Source of the DNA: an uncultured archaeon
GTDB taxonomy: Archaea > Altiarchaeota > Altiarchaeia > IMC4 > SCGC-AAA252-I15
Direction: 5' to 3'
Length of the DNA stretch: 59,292 bases
NCBI GenBank assembly: GCA_902384455.1
Contig: CABMCB010000068.1
Coordinates: 1 to 59,292, forward strand
The position numbers and the translations under genes are program-made. Below the pieces are notes generated by a model. The model did no database searches. It was not told where the DNA came from and was given only the letters and a program-made list of their open reading frames with translations. Positions 8,687 to 17,156 of this stretch are shown piece by piece. Position 1 is the stretch's first letter, and every line of letters starts with the position of its first letter.

Positions 8687-10015
8687 TTAGTAAGTAGTCG
8701 TAATTACGATGGTGGTTGTAGGGTCGTTAAGAGTAATCTTCGTGGCTAAGTCTGTTGCGGGAAGGTCCCCATTAACGTCAACGGAAGGGCTGTTAATCAC
8801 AACATTACTTACGTTGAGGATTCCAGGAATCTCCATGCACTGGTCGATGATGTTGGATTTGTACAAAGTCCCACCAATCGGGATTTGAAGCACGAACAGG
8901 TCTACGGCGCTCTGGCAAGCCGCAATAATGCTTGTGGTGTCCAGGAAGGTTGGTTCCAGTTTGATTGTGAATGTAATCCCAACCGGAGTAAGAATGGACG
9001 GACGTGTAATGAACGCTTGGATTCCAGCAGCCCGGTATCCGGGGTAAATTGTTGGTTGAGAGGGGTCCCCGTTAATCACAGGTACCAACGGAGGTACAAT
9101 GTCCGAGAATCCGAGAGAACCCTGACCATTATCCACGACAACAACGATATTCCCGTAATGGGTAATGTCGTGTGGGGATTGGGCTTGAGGTCCTTCCAAA
9201 ATCGCTACGGTTGTGGGAGCCCCAGAAACAGGAGGAATACTTCCTGCCAGGTCCTGTGTCTCTTGTGTACCTACAGTAGGAGAACCGTCGTAAATGAGAG
9301 CGTAATTTTCAAGGACCTTGGCTTGGGAGATACCCAAAGGAGCCGAGGTACTCAAGTTTACAGCATTCAGGCAAGCACTGATGATGGAGTTGTTCGTCCC
9401 CTTGGACAGTGATTGAAGGAATGCAATACCACGAGCCCGGAACGAGTCGTCCGTCTCTTGGTCAAACCCATTATACCCGATAGACGTGTTTGTAACTGAA
9501 GTAACCACTTGAGGGTTCGGGTTATTGGTAATTAACCAAGTAGAAAAGCCGATGGTAGGCAGGTTACCCACAATTCCTGGAGTAGTGCAGACAGCGGGAA
9601 TGTTCGCACCTCCGCCTACATCTGCCGTACCATCAGCCGTAGTTACGAAGGTCAGAGAAGGAACGTCTCCAGAGCCTTGTACAGTCACAAGGGTTCCAGA
9701 AGGGATTGGTTGGAGAGGAACCAAGGTAGCATTGGCAGTAAAAGACAATGTAAGGGTAGCGGGTTGCGCCAGCAATCGCTGAAGACCGAAGTCAGAAAGG
9801 CGCTTATCGAGGTCCGAGCCCTGGGCGCTGTTGATGTAGAAACCGTTCAGCATATCCACGAGCTGGAAGTAGGTTTCATCCACCACAATAGCTACAGCTT
9901 CGAAGAATGTACGAGAAACTGCTCCGATATTGTCATCCGACACAGAGGTGTTAGCCGCCATGTGGTTGACCATTGTCGTTACGATTGCATCGTAGTCTTT
10001 TACTAAGAGTGACAT
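8687..10015 (-). CDS. Baseplate J-like (gp47-type) wedge protein
   Basis: A 442-residue protein with the N-terminal pattern of Baseplate_J family proteins (TSVSDDNIGAVSRTFFEAVA, then LNGFYINSAQGSDLDKRLSDFGLQR). A middle segment typical of the family reads NGFDQETDDSFRARGIAFL. In contractile-tail systems J-like proteins form the peripheral baseplate and trigger sheath contraction. Position just after the LysM/gp25 gene agrees with the usual W-J order. It begins ATG-TCA-CTC with AAGGAC upstream. Confidence 0.9.
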   Translation of the reverse strand: MSLLVKDYDAIVTTMVNHMAANTSVSDDNIGAVSRTFFEAVAIVVDETYFQLVDMLNGFYINSAQGSDLDKRLSDFGLQRLLAQPATLTLSFTANATLVPLQPIPSGTLVTVQGSGDVPSLTFVTTADGTADVGGGANIPAVCTTPGIVGNLPTIGFSTWLITNNPNPQVVTSVTNTSIGYNGFDQETDDSFRARGIAFLQSLSKGTNNSIISACLNAVNLSTSAPLGISQAKVLENYALIYDGSPTVGTQETQDLAGSIPPVSGAPTTVAILEGPQAQSPHDITHYGNIVVVVDNGQGSLGFSDIVPPLVPVINGDPSQPTIYPGYRAAGIQAFITRPSILTPVGITFTIKLEPTFLDTTSIIAACQSAVDLFVLQIPIGGTLYKSNIIDQCMEIPGILNVSNVVINSPSVDVNGDLPATDLATKITLNDPTTTIVITTTY

Positions 10016-10025
10016 GGTAAGTCCT

Positions 10026-11786
10026 TTATGCCGACGTGTTCAGGGAGTTCTGGACCACAATCGGCTGAGTAGTAAGTTTAACACTTACTTCAGCACTGTA
10101 GCTGAGGATATCCCCATTGATACTTACAGAAGCGTTTGTGAGGTCAGATACCCTGGCATCTGACAGGATAGTATCGTGAAACTCGGCAGCAGCTTTTGCC
10201 GACAAGAGACTCGAAGTACGGTATCCACGGAGGTCAGCCATTCCGTAGTGGGAATGAGATACCAACTCCCCTCTACGTACATTCAGCTTCAGGAACATGG
10301 CTTGTTTCATGTTCTGGATTCCAGAGACAAGCTTAATGTCCCCATTCTCGAAGATGATATCCCCGTTGGAGTCGAGAGCAAAGTCCGTTCCCAAAGCAGA
10401 ATCTACCGATTGGTTGCTCGGAGAAGACGACCCAAGAATCAGGTTTCCGGTCACTGTAGCCAGGAGAGTATTTGGGATAGCAATCGACTGTCCAGGGCCA
10501 AAAGTCTTATCTGGCTGCGGAACAAGGTCTGTAACGTATGGATAAGCCAAACCATTAAACTCGGCAATGGCTTTCCAATACTTACTATCCCCAAGAGTAG
10601 TCAAAGAAATACCTTCGATGGTATCCCCACTCTTGATGGTATAGTAGGTTGCAGACTGAACCGTATTGAGGTTGATGAACTGCAGAGCCGGGTCGTACAC
10701 GGTTGTCTGATTTACGAAGTCGGACTTCACGAAAGTCTTGACAAAGCTGTTTGGGTACAGGGCGTAAGCGTCGAGGATTTGAACTGCCTGGTTCAACAGG
10801 TTGTCAACGTAGGGGTCGTAAACGAACCCGGGCGTTTGCCCTGGGTTTGCTGCTGCATCAATCACAGAAATCTTGATGCTGTCCTGAACCCCGCCAAGGT
10901 ATGTTTTGATTTCCTCAATCTGAGAAAAAGGGTAGTTGATGACATTCGAACTGTTTGACAAGTACGAATTGACAGCAGTCTGAAGAGACGCCATCGGAGC
11001 AGTAAGGTTGGTAGTAAACAGCACAGTACTCAGGTGCATTTGATTCAAGAGACTGGTGATTCCCCCCGCATAGGCTGACATTGTAGTCATCAGCGTTGCG
11101 GCTTTGTCGTAAATCGAGCCGAGAGTATTCGTAACGTTTGCCCGGAAAGACTGCGGGTCCATAATGTCTTTAGAGGATGAAGCAGCACGACCAAGACAGG
11201 TAAAGGCCAGTTCGTACCGATACAGGAAGGGTGACCCCTTTGAACGACTGAGAGTGAACCAGTTTCCTGTAGGTTCGATGTTCCAGAATTCGTTATCTTT
11301 AGGGTTGTAGAACTGAAGTTTTGTCTTGGCGTTCTTAGCAGAGTCCGGAGTCATGATGGGATTCAGTCTGTCCAAGTACTTACGGAACATGTCCCGGAGC
11401 TGAAGGACAAGATATTGTCCCGAAGATGTCGGAGAAAGCTGATTACTTCCGAAAAGAGAGTTTCCCGTAGGACGTTGACCGAATGTTCCCGAGAGAGTAA
11501 TTTGAGTTAATCCTGGCCCAAAAGAATCGGAGAAAGCATCCCCGGCTGTGAGGATGACGGACGAGGTTGAGTGCTCGACTTGATTGAACCCTTCAGGAGG
11601 TACAGCCAGCGTAATTTCTTGAATGACGTTGCTGTTTTCGTCCAGAAGCACAAACGTATATCCGAGTGAAGCAAAGTTATTGCTTGGGAGCGGAAGTGGC
11701 GTAGAGGATTTATCTCGGCTCGGTTTCGGATACGAAACGTTTGCTGAGCCGGAGGTGTTGGGCTGTTGGGGTTGATTAGTAGCCAC
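10026..11786 (-). CDS. Baseplate protein: LysM plus gp25-like wedge domain
   Basis: A 586-residue multidomain protein. Residues ~50-100 resemble the N-terminal beta domain of tail/LysM proteins (AVPPEGFNQVEHSTSSVILT). Residues ~381-438 are a LysM-like module (YYTIKSGDTIEGISLTTLGD, ending PGQSIAIP). Residues ~465-580 match a gpW/gp25 wedge domain (FALDSNGDIIFENGDIKLVS, then LKLNVRRGELVSHSHYGM). In most phages these domains are separate genes (gp53-like and gp25-like), so this looks like a fusion. The start is GTG, adjacent to the spike gene's stop. Confidence 0.85.
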   Translation of the reverse strand: MATNQPQQPNTSGSANVSYPKPSRDKSSTPLPLPSNNFASLGYTFVLLDENSNVIQEITLAVPPEGFNQVEHSTSSVILTAGDAFSDSFGPGLTQITLSGTFGQRPTGNSLFGSNQLSPTSSGQYLVLQLRDMFRKYLDRLNPIMTPDSAKNAKTKLQFYNPKDNEFWNIEPTGNWFTLSRSKGSPFLYRYELAFTCLGRAASSSKDIMDPQSFRANVTNTLGSIYDKAATLMTTMSAYAGGITSLLNQMHLSTVLFTTNLTAPMASLQTAVNSYLSNSSNVINYPFSQIEEIKTYLGGVQDSIKISVIDAAANPGQTPGFVYDPYVDNLLNQAVQILDAYALYPNSFVKTFVKSDFVNQTTVYDPALQFINLNTVQSATYYTIKSGDTIEGISLTTLGDSKYWKAIAEFNGLAYPYVTDLVPQPDKTFGPGQSIAIPNTLLATVTGNLILGSSSPSNQSVDSALGTDFALDSNGDIIFENGDIKLVSGIQNMKQAMFLKLNVRRGELVSHSHYGMADLRGYRTSSLLSAKAAAEFHDTILSDARVSDLTNASVSINGDILSYSAEVSVKLTTQPIVVQNSLNTSA

Positions 11787-11787
11787 G

Positions 11788-12576
11788 TTATTTTACCTTT
11801 GCCACTGTTGTGTAAACACTACTTGGGGGGTTTGTGAACGAAGCAGCCGGGGTTCCTGACATTCCCGGGCCTCCCTGTACACCTGTATGAACGTGTGAAT
11901 TCAGTGCTGTAAGAAGCGTGTTTTCGATGTAGTTCTTGAAAGCATCCCCCATGATGGTAGGTTCAATAGACGAATCACTTCCGAGGTCAACCTCACCTCC
12001 GGAAATCTTACAGAGAATCACCCCACCAATCTTCACTGTAAGTGTACCTCCCGCCTTAACGTCAATCTCGGCGTTTCCATCTTTATCCACCCACCACTCA
12101 GTACCTTGGTGACGAGCCCATTTCATAGGGTAGTTTGCTGCAGTCTGTTTCGAATTTCCCCAAGGTGTGGGAGCCGGGCCAAGGATAATTGGGTTTAGTT
12201 GACTGCCATTCAAGAATCCCACAATCACAGGCTGTCCAACAACGTAGGGGGTTTCTTCGCAGTTTTGTACATCAGCCGGAGGAGTCTGCATGTCCGGATT
12301 GTTCGGTCCGTAGTTGGGGACCTTGAAAGTTTCGTTGTAATGTCCTCCAAGAGACATTGCTGGAACGTTTTGAATCCACTGTCCCAGAGGAGCAAGACGC
12401 ACCGTGTAAAGTGTATATACCCCAGAAGGAATGCCCCGGGTGTTGTCGATGGTGTAAACGTCTTCAACGATTCCGCTTCGAAGAATTTGCGGAACCTTAG
12501 CCATCTTGGCATTATTTTCAGCATCGACAACAGAAGCTTGTCGTCTGCCTCTTAAGGAAGTGTAAGCTCGTTTCAT
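11788..12576 (-). CDS. Baseplate spike/assembly protein V-like
   Basis: A 262-residue protein with an N-terminal OB-fold-like region (~35-140; GIVEDVY, then GQPVIVGFLNGSQLNPIILG), a short beta segment (VKAGGTLTVKIGGVILCKI) and a C-terminal tail containing HVHTGVQGGPGMSGTP. The His-X-His plus Gly-rich tail is typical of gpV-like spikes that bind a metal at the tip. It overlaps the hub gene by 4 nt (ATGA), as expected for co-translated hub and spike proteins. Confidence 0.85.
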   Translation of the reverse strand: MKRAYTSLRGRRQASVVDAENNAKMAKVPQILRSGIVEDVYTIDNTRGIPSGVYTLYTVRLAPLGQWIQNVPAMSLGGHYNETFKVPNYGPNNPDMQTPPADVQNCEETPYVVGQPVIVGFLNGSQLNPIILGPAPTPWGNSKQTAANYPMKWARHQGTEWWVDKDGNAEIDVKAGGTLTVKIGGVILCKISGGEVDLGSDSSIEPTIMGDAFKNYIENTLLTALNSHVHTGVQGGPGMSGTPAASFTNPPSSVYTTVAKVK

Positions 12577-14234
12577 AACTGGTTAAAGTACTCCTTATTA
12601 GACGCTTGGTCTAATCCAAGTTCCACTTCTCTTTGAGCTACTTTATTAAACCTTCCCAACTTAGTTTGATTGGTAAGCGCATCCGTGTAGTTCTCGGGGA
12701 AGTGTCCACGAGTAACGGAAATGGTAGTTGTCAAGCTATTTCCGAACTGCCAGTTTTGTTGAACACTTTCAATGTAAAACTCTTTGCCGGTTCTTTCACC
12801 TGCTCCGTTCAGCTCCACGAGTTTAGACCCGATGGTAATCCCGTCTTCCCCCACACCTACACGACCCTTGAGAGAGATTGTTCCTGTTTCGAAGTCTTCT
12901 CCGAAGGAAAACCACCGAAAGAGTTCCCGAGCCAGAGTAGCTTGGGCCTTAATCACATCCAAGGCGGCTGTCTGAGCCACGTTGTTTGAGTCAGTAATGA
13001 AATCCACGTACTTGGTTTTATCTACGGGAAATCTCTTCAATCCAAAGTTCTTCATGGATTCCACATCAAAAATCGGAACACGAGGCCTTCCAAGTTTTGC
13101 ACTGTCAGTTACTGCAGACAGAGCAGCTACCTGGATACTCCCCATGAGTACGTTTTCCATTTCACAGATGACTTGGTAATAGTTATAGATGTTATCTTCC
13201 GAAGTAGCTGTGTTCTGTGCAATCAGGTCCGCAGGAGAGAAGTAATGTTTGTTGAGATTTCTCCAAGCATCCTGAGAAAATGGGGATGTTCTCATGTAGA
13301 ACACATATGGTTGGTTTCCGTCCCCAGCTTGGGGGGGAATAATGTGCTCCTTCTCAACGTTATCCGCCGATTTGTCCTTTGTGGGTCGTCTAAGGTCCAC
13401 GAAGCATTCGTGAAATGGGGGGTCAGAATAAGACTTAGCAATGTCCCAGATGGAAATTTCTACACCTGCCCCCAATCCCGCCAGAATGTAGGGGTTAATC
13501 ATCTTGTTGCCTTTAAAGGCTGTCGAAATCCCCGAATTAAAGTCAATGAGGTCGTTAAGCTTGATTCCGATTGTTTTGTCGTATGCTACAGGCTCGTCCG
13601 AAGGAAGCCCCTTACTTCCTGAAGCCTGGCTTGAAGACTGCCGACCAAACGAAAACCCATAGTAAGGGCTTTCCTTTTTGGGGTCAGCCGCATTAAAGGT
13701 GTTCAGGAAAGCCTGCTCCAAGAAAGCTTTAATGAACTCCGCAGGGTTCTTAGAATTGAAAATTTTCTCCCCTTTTTCGGTTCCGTAAAACACCAAGCCA
13801 CCAAAAGCTGCTGAAAAGTCATCCCCCGTAACATAAGGGTTGAAGAACAGCTTATAGTTCTGAATGGCTTTGGTAAGGTCGAACCCTTCAATCGTCAATG
13901 TCCTGTTCGGTTTTCCCGTAGAGGTATCCACTTTAAAATCAATGAAGGCCCGAGACACAAAGCCAATCATTTCCGTCTTGTAATCTCCCGTAGTTTTGAA
14001 GGAGATTTGAACCAAGTCAAAAGGCTTGACAATGTCAGGGATGTATGAAGTCCCAATCGTATTGGTTTGAGACTTGGCAATTCGAGGAGAAAGAACAATA
14101 GTAAAGAATCCGGAAGAGTTCGCCAAGTCTTTCTGGGTGGTCACTTGAAGAATATCCGCATTGACGGAATCATAAACCAGATTACCGTCCTTAGTAATTA
14201 CTCGAATTTGTGCATGAGTTCTGAGGTTTTTCAT
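12573..14234 (-). CDS. Baseplate hub protein (gp27/gpD-like)
   Basis: A 553-residue protein. The N-terminal half shows the beta-rich pattern of phage hub/late-control proteins: NADILQVTTQKDLANSSGFF, FDLVQISFKT, MIGFVSRAFIDFK and RTLTIEGFDLTKAIQNY. The C-terminal portion has SLKGRVGVGEDGITIGSKLV and FYIESVQQNWQFGNSLTTTI. It lies between tape measure and spike and overlaps the spike start by 4 nt. No cell-wall hydrolase domain is evident, so peptidoglycan digestion during infection must reside elsewhere. Confidence 0.8.
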   Translation of the reverse strand: MKNLRTHAQIRVITKDGNLVYDSVNADILQVTTQKDLANSSGFFTIVLSPRIAKSQTNTIGTSYIPDIVKPFDLVQISFKTTGDYKTEMIGFVSRAFIDFKVDTSTGKPNRTLTIEGFDLTKAIQNYKLFFNPYVTGDDFSAAFGGLVFYGTEKGEKIFNSKNPAEFIKAFLEQAFLNTFNAADPKKESPYYGFSFGRQSSSQASGSKGLPSDEPVAYDKTIGIKLNDLIDFNSGISTAFKGNKMINPYILAGLGAGVEISIWDIAKSYSDPPFHECFVDLRRPTKDKSADNVEKEHIIPPQAGDGNQPYVFYMRTSPFSQDAWRNLNKHYFSPADLIAQNTATSEDNIYNYYQVICEMENVLMGSIQVAALSAVTDSAKLGRPRVPIFDVESMKNFGLKRFPVDKTKYVDFITDSNNVAQTAALDVIKAQATLARELFRWFSFGEDFETGTISLKGRVGVGEDGITIGSKLVELNGAGERTGKEFYIESVQQNWQFGNSLTTTISVTRGHFPENYTDALTNQTKLGRFNKVAQREVELGLDQASNKEYFNQL

Positions 14235-14237
14235 TCT

Positions 14238-15890
14238 TTAAAGGCCTTCAGCGGCTCTTTCGTCGCTGCTGGGCAACCCAAACAACGAGTTTGGTGCCTG
14301 CAAACACGTGTTAGAGAGAATCTGTGCAGCTCGTCCCACCTGTTGCATGTAAGCATGGAACGTACCGATATCCCCGCTGATTTGCGAAGCAGCTCTTCCA
14401 CCAGAGGTGTCTGCCATTCCGACTGCTCGGGCTCTTGGGGTCATTCCCACCTGGTTAAAGTTCTTGGGAATCTTTTCGCCCCTCTTGTAAATAACTCTTC
14501 CATCCCGGGTTACGTCGTTAGCGAAAGTACCCAGCATGTACTCGTGAGCTTGTACAAGGTTCTTCTCTACCCCTCCCGGCATCATCGAAGCCAATGCCAT
14601 AACTCCCTGCCGGTTCTTGGGGAGATTTTTAGAAATGGAAGACAGCATTTCCGGAGTAAGCCCCTGTGCCTGAGTCATCATGGCATCGTAGAGGTTTCCT
14701 TTAAATCCGGCAGCTCTCAGCATGAACAGCTTTCCAGCGATTCCTCCTCCAGGATTAGTAATGGCTTCCTGGAGATTTTGAGCGAACGTACCCCCACGAA
14801 CCCCTTGGAGAGCTGCACTCCCTGTCGAGTTAATTTCCTTAATGGTTTTACGGAAGGACTCAGGGTCTGTATTTCCGGCTGTTCTTTGTGCCGCTTCATT
14901 CAGTTCACGGATAGTATCCATGTACTCTCCGGCACGAAGACCAGTCATCCCCATTTCAAACGCATCGGCAAAAACTCTTGTTAAGTCGATGGCTGTAGGG
15001 TTTGTACCTCCCCGAACACCCGTACTCTTATATCCCTTAATTTGCTCCATGCTGTAGCCCATACGTGTCATAGCGAGAGCGTTGGCAGCTTCATCAAAAG
15101 TCGTAGTTCCGCCCGTTTCCCTCAGGCTGTAGAGAGCACGAAGTCTCTCAGAGGGGTCAAAGGACTTATCAATCCCCTGAACCCACAGGTTCTTCTTCAT
15201 TTCTTTGTCCAACTCGTCTCGCTGTAACTTGTAAGTATACAGACCGTAGGGAGTACCCTTCGGGTATTGGGGAGTTCTTTGTGTAGTGTCAATGCCGCCC
15301 CACTCCCCAGGAGTTCCAAGCAAAGAAAGGTTAGCCAGGGTTCTGTTGGACTTCCAGCCTTTCTTGGCGTTTTCGTATGCCGAGGAGATTGTTGTAGTTA
15401 TAATAGCAGTCGTAAGGGCATTCACACCCCGAAGGGCAGCCATCCTGAGCCCACTCGGCTGTTCGGGTTCGGTATCTCCCAGCTTCCAACCACTTGCTGC
15501 ATCGTGAGCTTGCCTTGTTGCTCCCCGAAGAACATTCTGAGTACCCCGAAGCTTGTTCTCAGCCTCACGAGTTTTGGAAAGAGTCTGGTACTCAGGCGTT
15601 CCAGCAATAGGTCTTTCCTTAGCAAGCTTTTGTCTTTGGGCTGTGATGGACTTGAGGGTACGCTCTGTCTTTTCGAGAAGGTCCAAGCTCTTCTGTTCAA
15701 GTGTGATTTGCTTCTGAATCCACTTGTGGGCCTCTTTAATCTCACGAGACGAGAACTTCTCCCCACGGTTAATCTTTTCCTTAAAAAAGGAAATCTGACC
15801 GAGAGTCTTAGTAGTCTCTCGGTACATTTTGAGTAACTGGGACGTATCCTGTTTAATATCGAGGCTTACGCCGCTTCCACCTTCAGCCAT
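14238..15890 (-). CDS. Tail tape measure protein (short)
   Basis: A 550-residue protein placed directly after the frameshifted tail chaperone and before the hub, which is the position of the tape measure gene. Residues ~8-150 are charged and helical with coiled-coil character. Residues ~168-190 form a hydrophobic Ala/Thr/Ile-rich segment (TTAIITTTISSAYENA). At ~1.5 A per residue a 550-residue tape would set a tail of no more than about 80 nm. Assignment rests on synteny and helix content. Start is ATG with AAGAGG upstream. Confidence 0.75.
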   Translation of the reverse strand: MAEGGSGVSLDIKQDTSQLLKMYRETTKTLGQISFFKEKINRGEKFSSREIKEAHKWIQKQITLEQKSLDLLEKTERTLKSITAQRQKLAKERPIAGTPEYQTLSKTREAENKLRGTQNVLRGATRQAHDAASGWKLGDTEPEQPSGLRMAALRGVNALTTAIITTTISSAYENAKKGWKSNRTLANLSLLGTPGEWGGIDTTQRTPQYPKGTPYGLYTYKLQRDELDKEMKKNLWVQGIDKSFDPSERLRALYSLRETGGTTTFDEAANALAMTRMGYSMEQIKGYKSTGVRGGTNPTAIDLTRVFADAFEMGMTGLRAGEYMDTIRELNEAAQRTAGNTDPESFRKTIKEINSTGSAALQGVRGGTFAQNLQEAITNPGGGIAGKLFMLRAAGFKGNLYDAMMTQAQGLTPEMLSSISKNLPKNRQGVMALASMMPGGVEKNLVQAHEYMLGTFANDVTRDGRVIYKRGEKIPKNFNQVGMTPRARAVGMADTSGGRAASQISGDIGTFHAYMQQVGRAAQILSNTCLQAPNSLFGLPSSDERAAEGL

Positions 15891-15912
15891 GAAAAACCTC
15901 TTAGAAAGAAAC

Positions 15913-16654
15913 TTACCGAGTTTCCTTCTCCACTACTTCAAAGTCCTCTTGTACGGGCTTAGAGAAGATTTCTCTCAGGCGGGCTTCGATTTCCGCCTGT
16001 TCTTCCTTCTCCATCCACTCGTTATCGGCTGCTCGGTCGATTTCGAGCTCTTCAAGAGTCAATTCGGGATTCTCGGTCAGCCTTTCGACCAACCAGTCTT
16101 CCTGAATCTCTTCGTAGGTAACATCCAGAAATCTGGAGTCTTTCGGAGAAAGGTTGTACTTTTTCCGAAACCAGATAACCAGAGAGCTCTCAGCCCCCTC
16201 CTTAGCCTTAGAGAATAAGGCCGAGAGGGGTTTTGCGAAAAAAGGAATTGTATGAGCTTACCGCTGTGTAGAGCCCGATAATGAGCTGGGTATCGGTCAC
16301 GTCCAGCAGGTCAAGCTTCAGGTTTTCAAAGCCAACCTGAATGGTAGCCAGCATGTTGTTGAGGGTGGTTGTCTGTTCGTCAACGTTCGTAGAGCCGCCG
16401 TTCAGGGACGTGAGGATATTCCCACGGCGAACCAAGTCACCCATCTTCAGCCGCTTGAGCTGCAGGATGGCTTTGCACTCTTCATGATTGACATCGACAG
16501 TGCCGTTGTTGTAACGCAGAAAGCCAAAGGGAGAGAGAATGTCGACCATTTTCTGGTCAGGGGTCTTCTCAACCTTCGGCTCTACAGCCGGGGGCGGCAC
16601 TTGGAGAGGATTCTCGCCGCCCGGATTTACTACTTCAGTTGTACCGACTTCCAT
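15913..16654 (-). CDS. Frameshifted tail assembly chaperone GT fusion
   Basis: The 148-residue G-like frame and a second open frame overlap. After codon 139 (at 16240-16238, in a six-T run) a +1 or -2 shift enters a frame coding about 107 more residues, ending in TAA at 15913-15915. This gives a ~246-residue product. The second frame reads as a real protein (SSLVIWFRKKYNLSPKDSRF, then EEIQEDWLVERLTENPELTL) but has an in-frame TAA just upstream of the slip region and no good start codon. G/GT frameshifting is conserved in long-tailed phages; the products chaperone the tape measure. The -1 frame gives poor protein, so this is a +1 or -2 case. Confidence 0.75.
16208..16654 (-). CDS. Tail assembly chaperone, G-like unshifted product
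   Basis: A 148-residue protein between the tube and tape measure genes. The N-terminus is Pro/Glu-rich and flexible; the rest has FGFLRYNNGTVDVNHEECKA and a helical region with LKLDLLDVTDTQLIIGLYTA. It is the expected short product of the G/GT pair. The normal frame terminates at TAA (16208-16210), 30 nt beyond the slip site, and most ribosomes would make this form. Confidence 0.8.
   Translation of the reverse strand: MEVGTTEVVNPGGENPLQVPPPAVEPKVEKTPDQKMVDILSPFGFLRYNNGTVDVNHEECKAILQLKRLKMGDLVRRGNILTSLNGGSTNVDEQTTTLNNMLATIQVGFENLKLDLLDVTDTQLIIGLYTAVSSYNSFFRKTPLGLIL
16232..16246 (-). other. Probable ribosomal frameshift site
   Basis: The minus strand reads TCC TTT TTT CGC in frame 0. A P-site Phe-tRNA can move +1 from TTT to TTC with full pairing, or -2 within the T run. 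Either move enters the downstream T-like frame. An upstream TAA in that frame and the frame-0 stop bracket the shift to about 15 codons. Confidence 0.6.
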
Positions 16655-16678
16655 GGTTTACTACTCCGTTAAAAGTTT

Positions 16679-17137
16679 TTACGCTGGGTTTCCGCTCCCC
16701 GGCGTTGTACCGCCGTTGGCCTCACTCACGTCAAGCACACGCTTGCAGACGAAGGTGAGGTTATTTGCAACAACCTGCCCAGCGCGGACATCGAAGTTGT
16801 TGCCGTTTGGCTTGATACCTTCAACACGAGCCACAAGCTGGCCCGTGAGCACGTCGTACAGTTCTGCCACCAGCTCAGGCTGGGTCAGGATAGACAGAAG
16901 GTCAACGTGAGGGAAAATCCCCTGCTGTGTGGGGGAGTTTCCGATGACCTTCATGGTATCGGCTGTGAGGGAGCAATCGTAAGACACCTCGCAGAACTCC
17001 TCCACCTCAAGCAAGTCCAGCACGTGGACCGGCTCGTAGTTGATGGTTTGGTTCACGGAGACGCCTGTAGCCAAGGCAATCTTCTTGCCGTTAATCTTGA
17101 AGATGGCTCGGGCCCCTGTATAGGTTTGCGTAGGCAT
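16679..17137 (-). CDS. Tail tube protein
   Basis: A 152-residue protein immediately downstream of the sheath gene. It has the beta-barrel-like pattern of myovirus tubes: an N-terminal TYTGARAIFKINGKKIALAT strand pair, a central VEEFCEVSYDCSLTA and a C-terminal VVANNLTFVCKRVLDVSE. Length is normal for a contractile-tail tube (about 140-170 residues). CAGGAGAACG precedes the ATG. Sheath-tube-chaperone-tape order supports the call. Confidence 0.85.
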   Translation of the reverse strand: MPTQTYTGARAIFKINGKKIALATGVSVNQTINYEPVHVLDLLEVEEFCEVSYDCSLTADTMKVIGNSPTQQGIFPHVDLLSILTQPELVAELYDVLTGQLVARVEGIKPNGNNFDVRAGQVVANNLTFVCKRVLDVSEANGGTTPGSGNPA

Positions 17138-17156
17138 TTACGTTCTCCTGTTTTTG

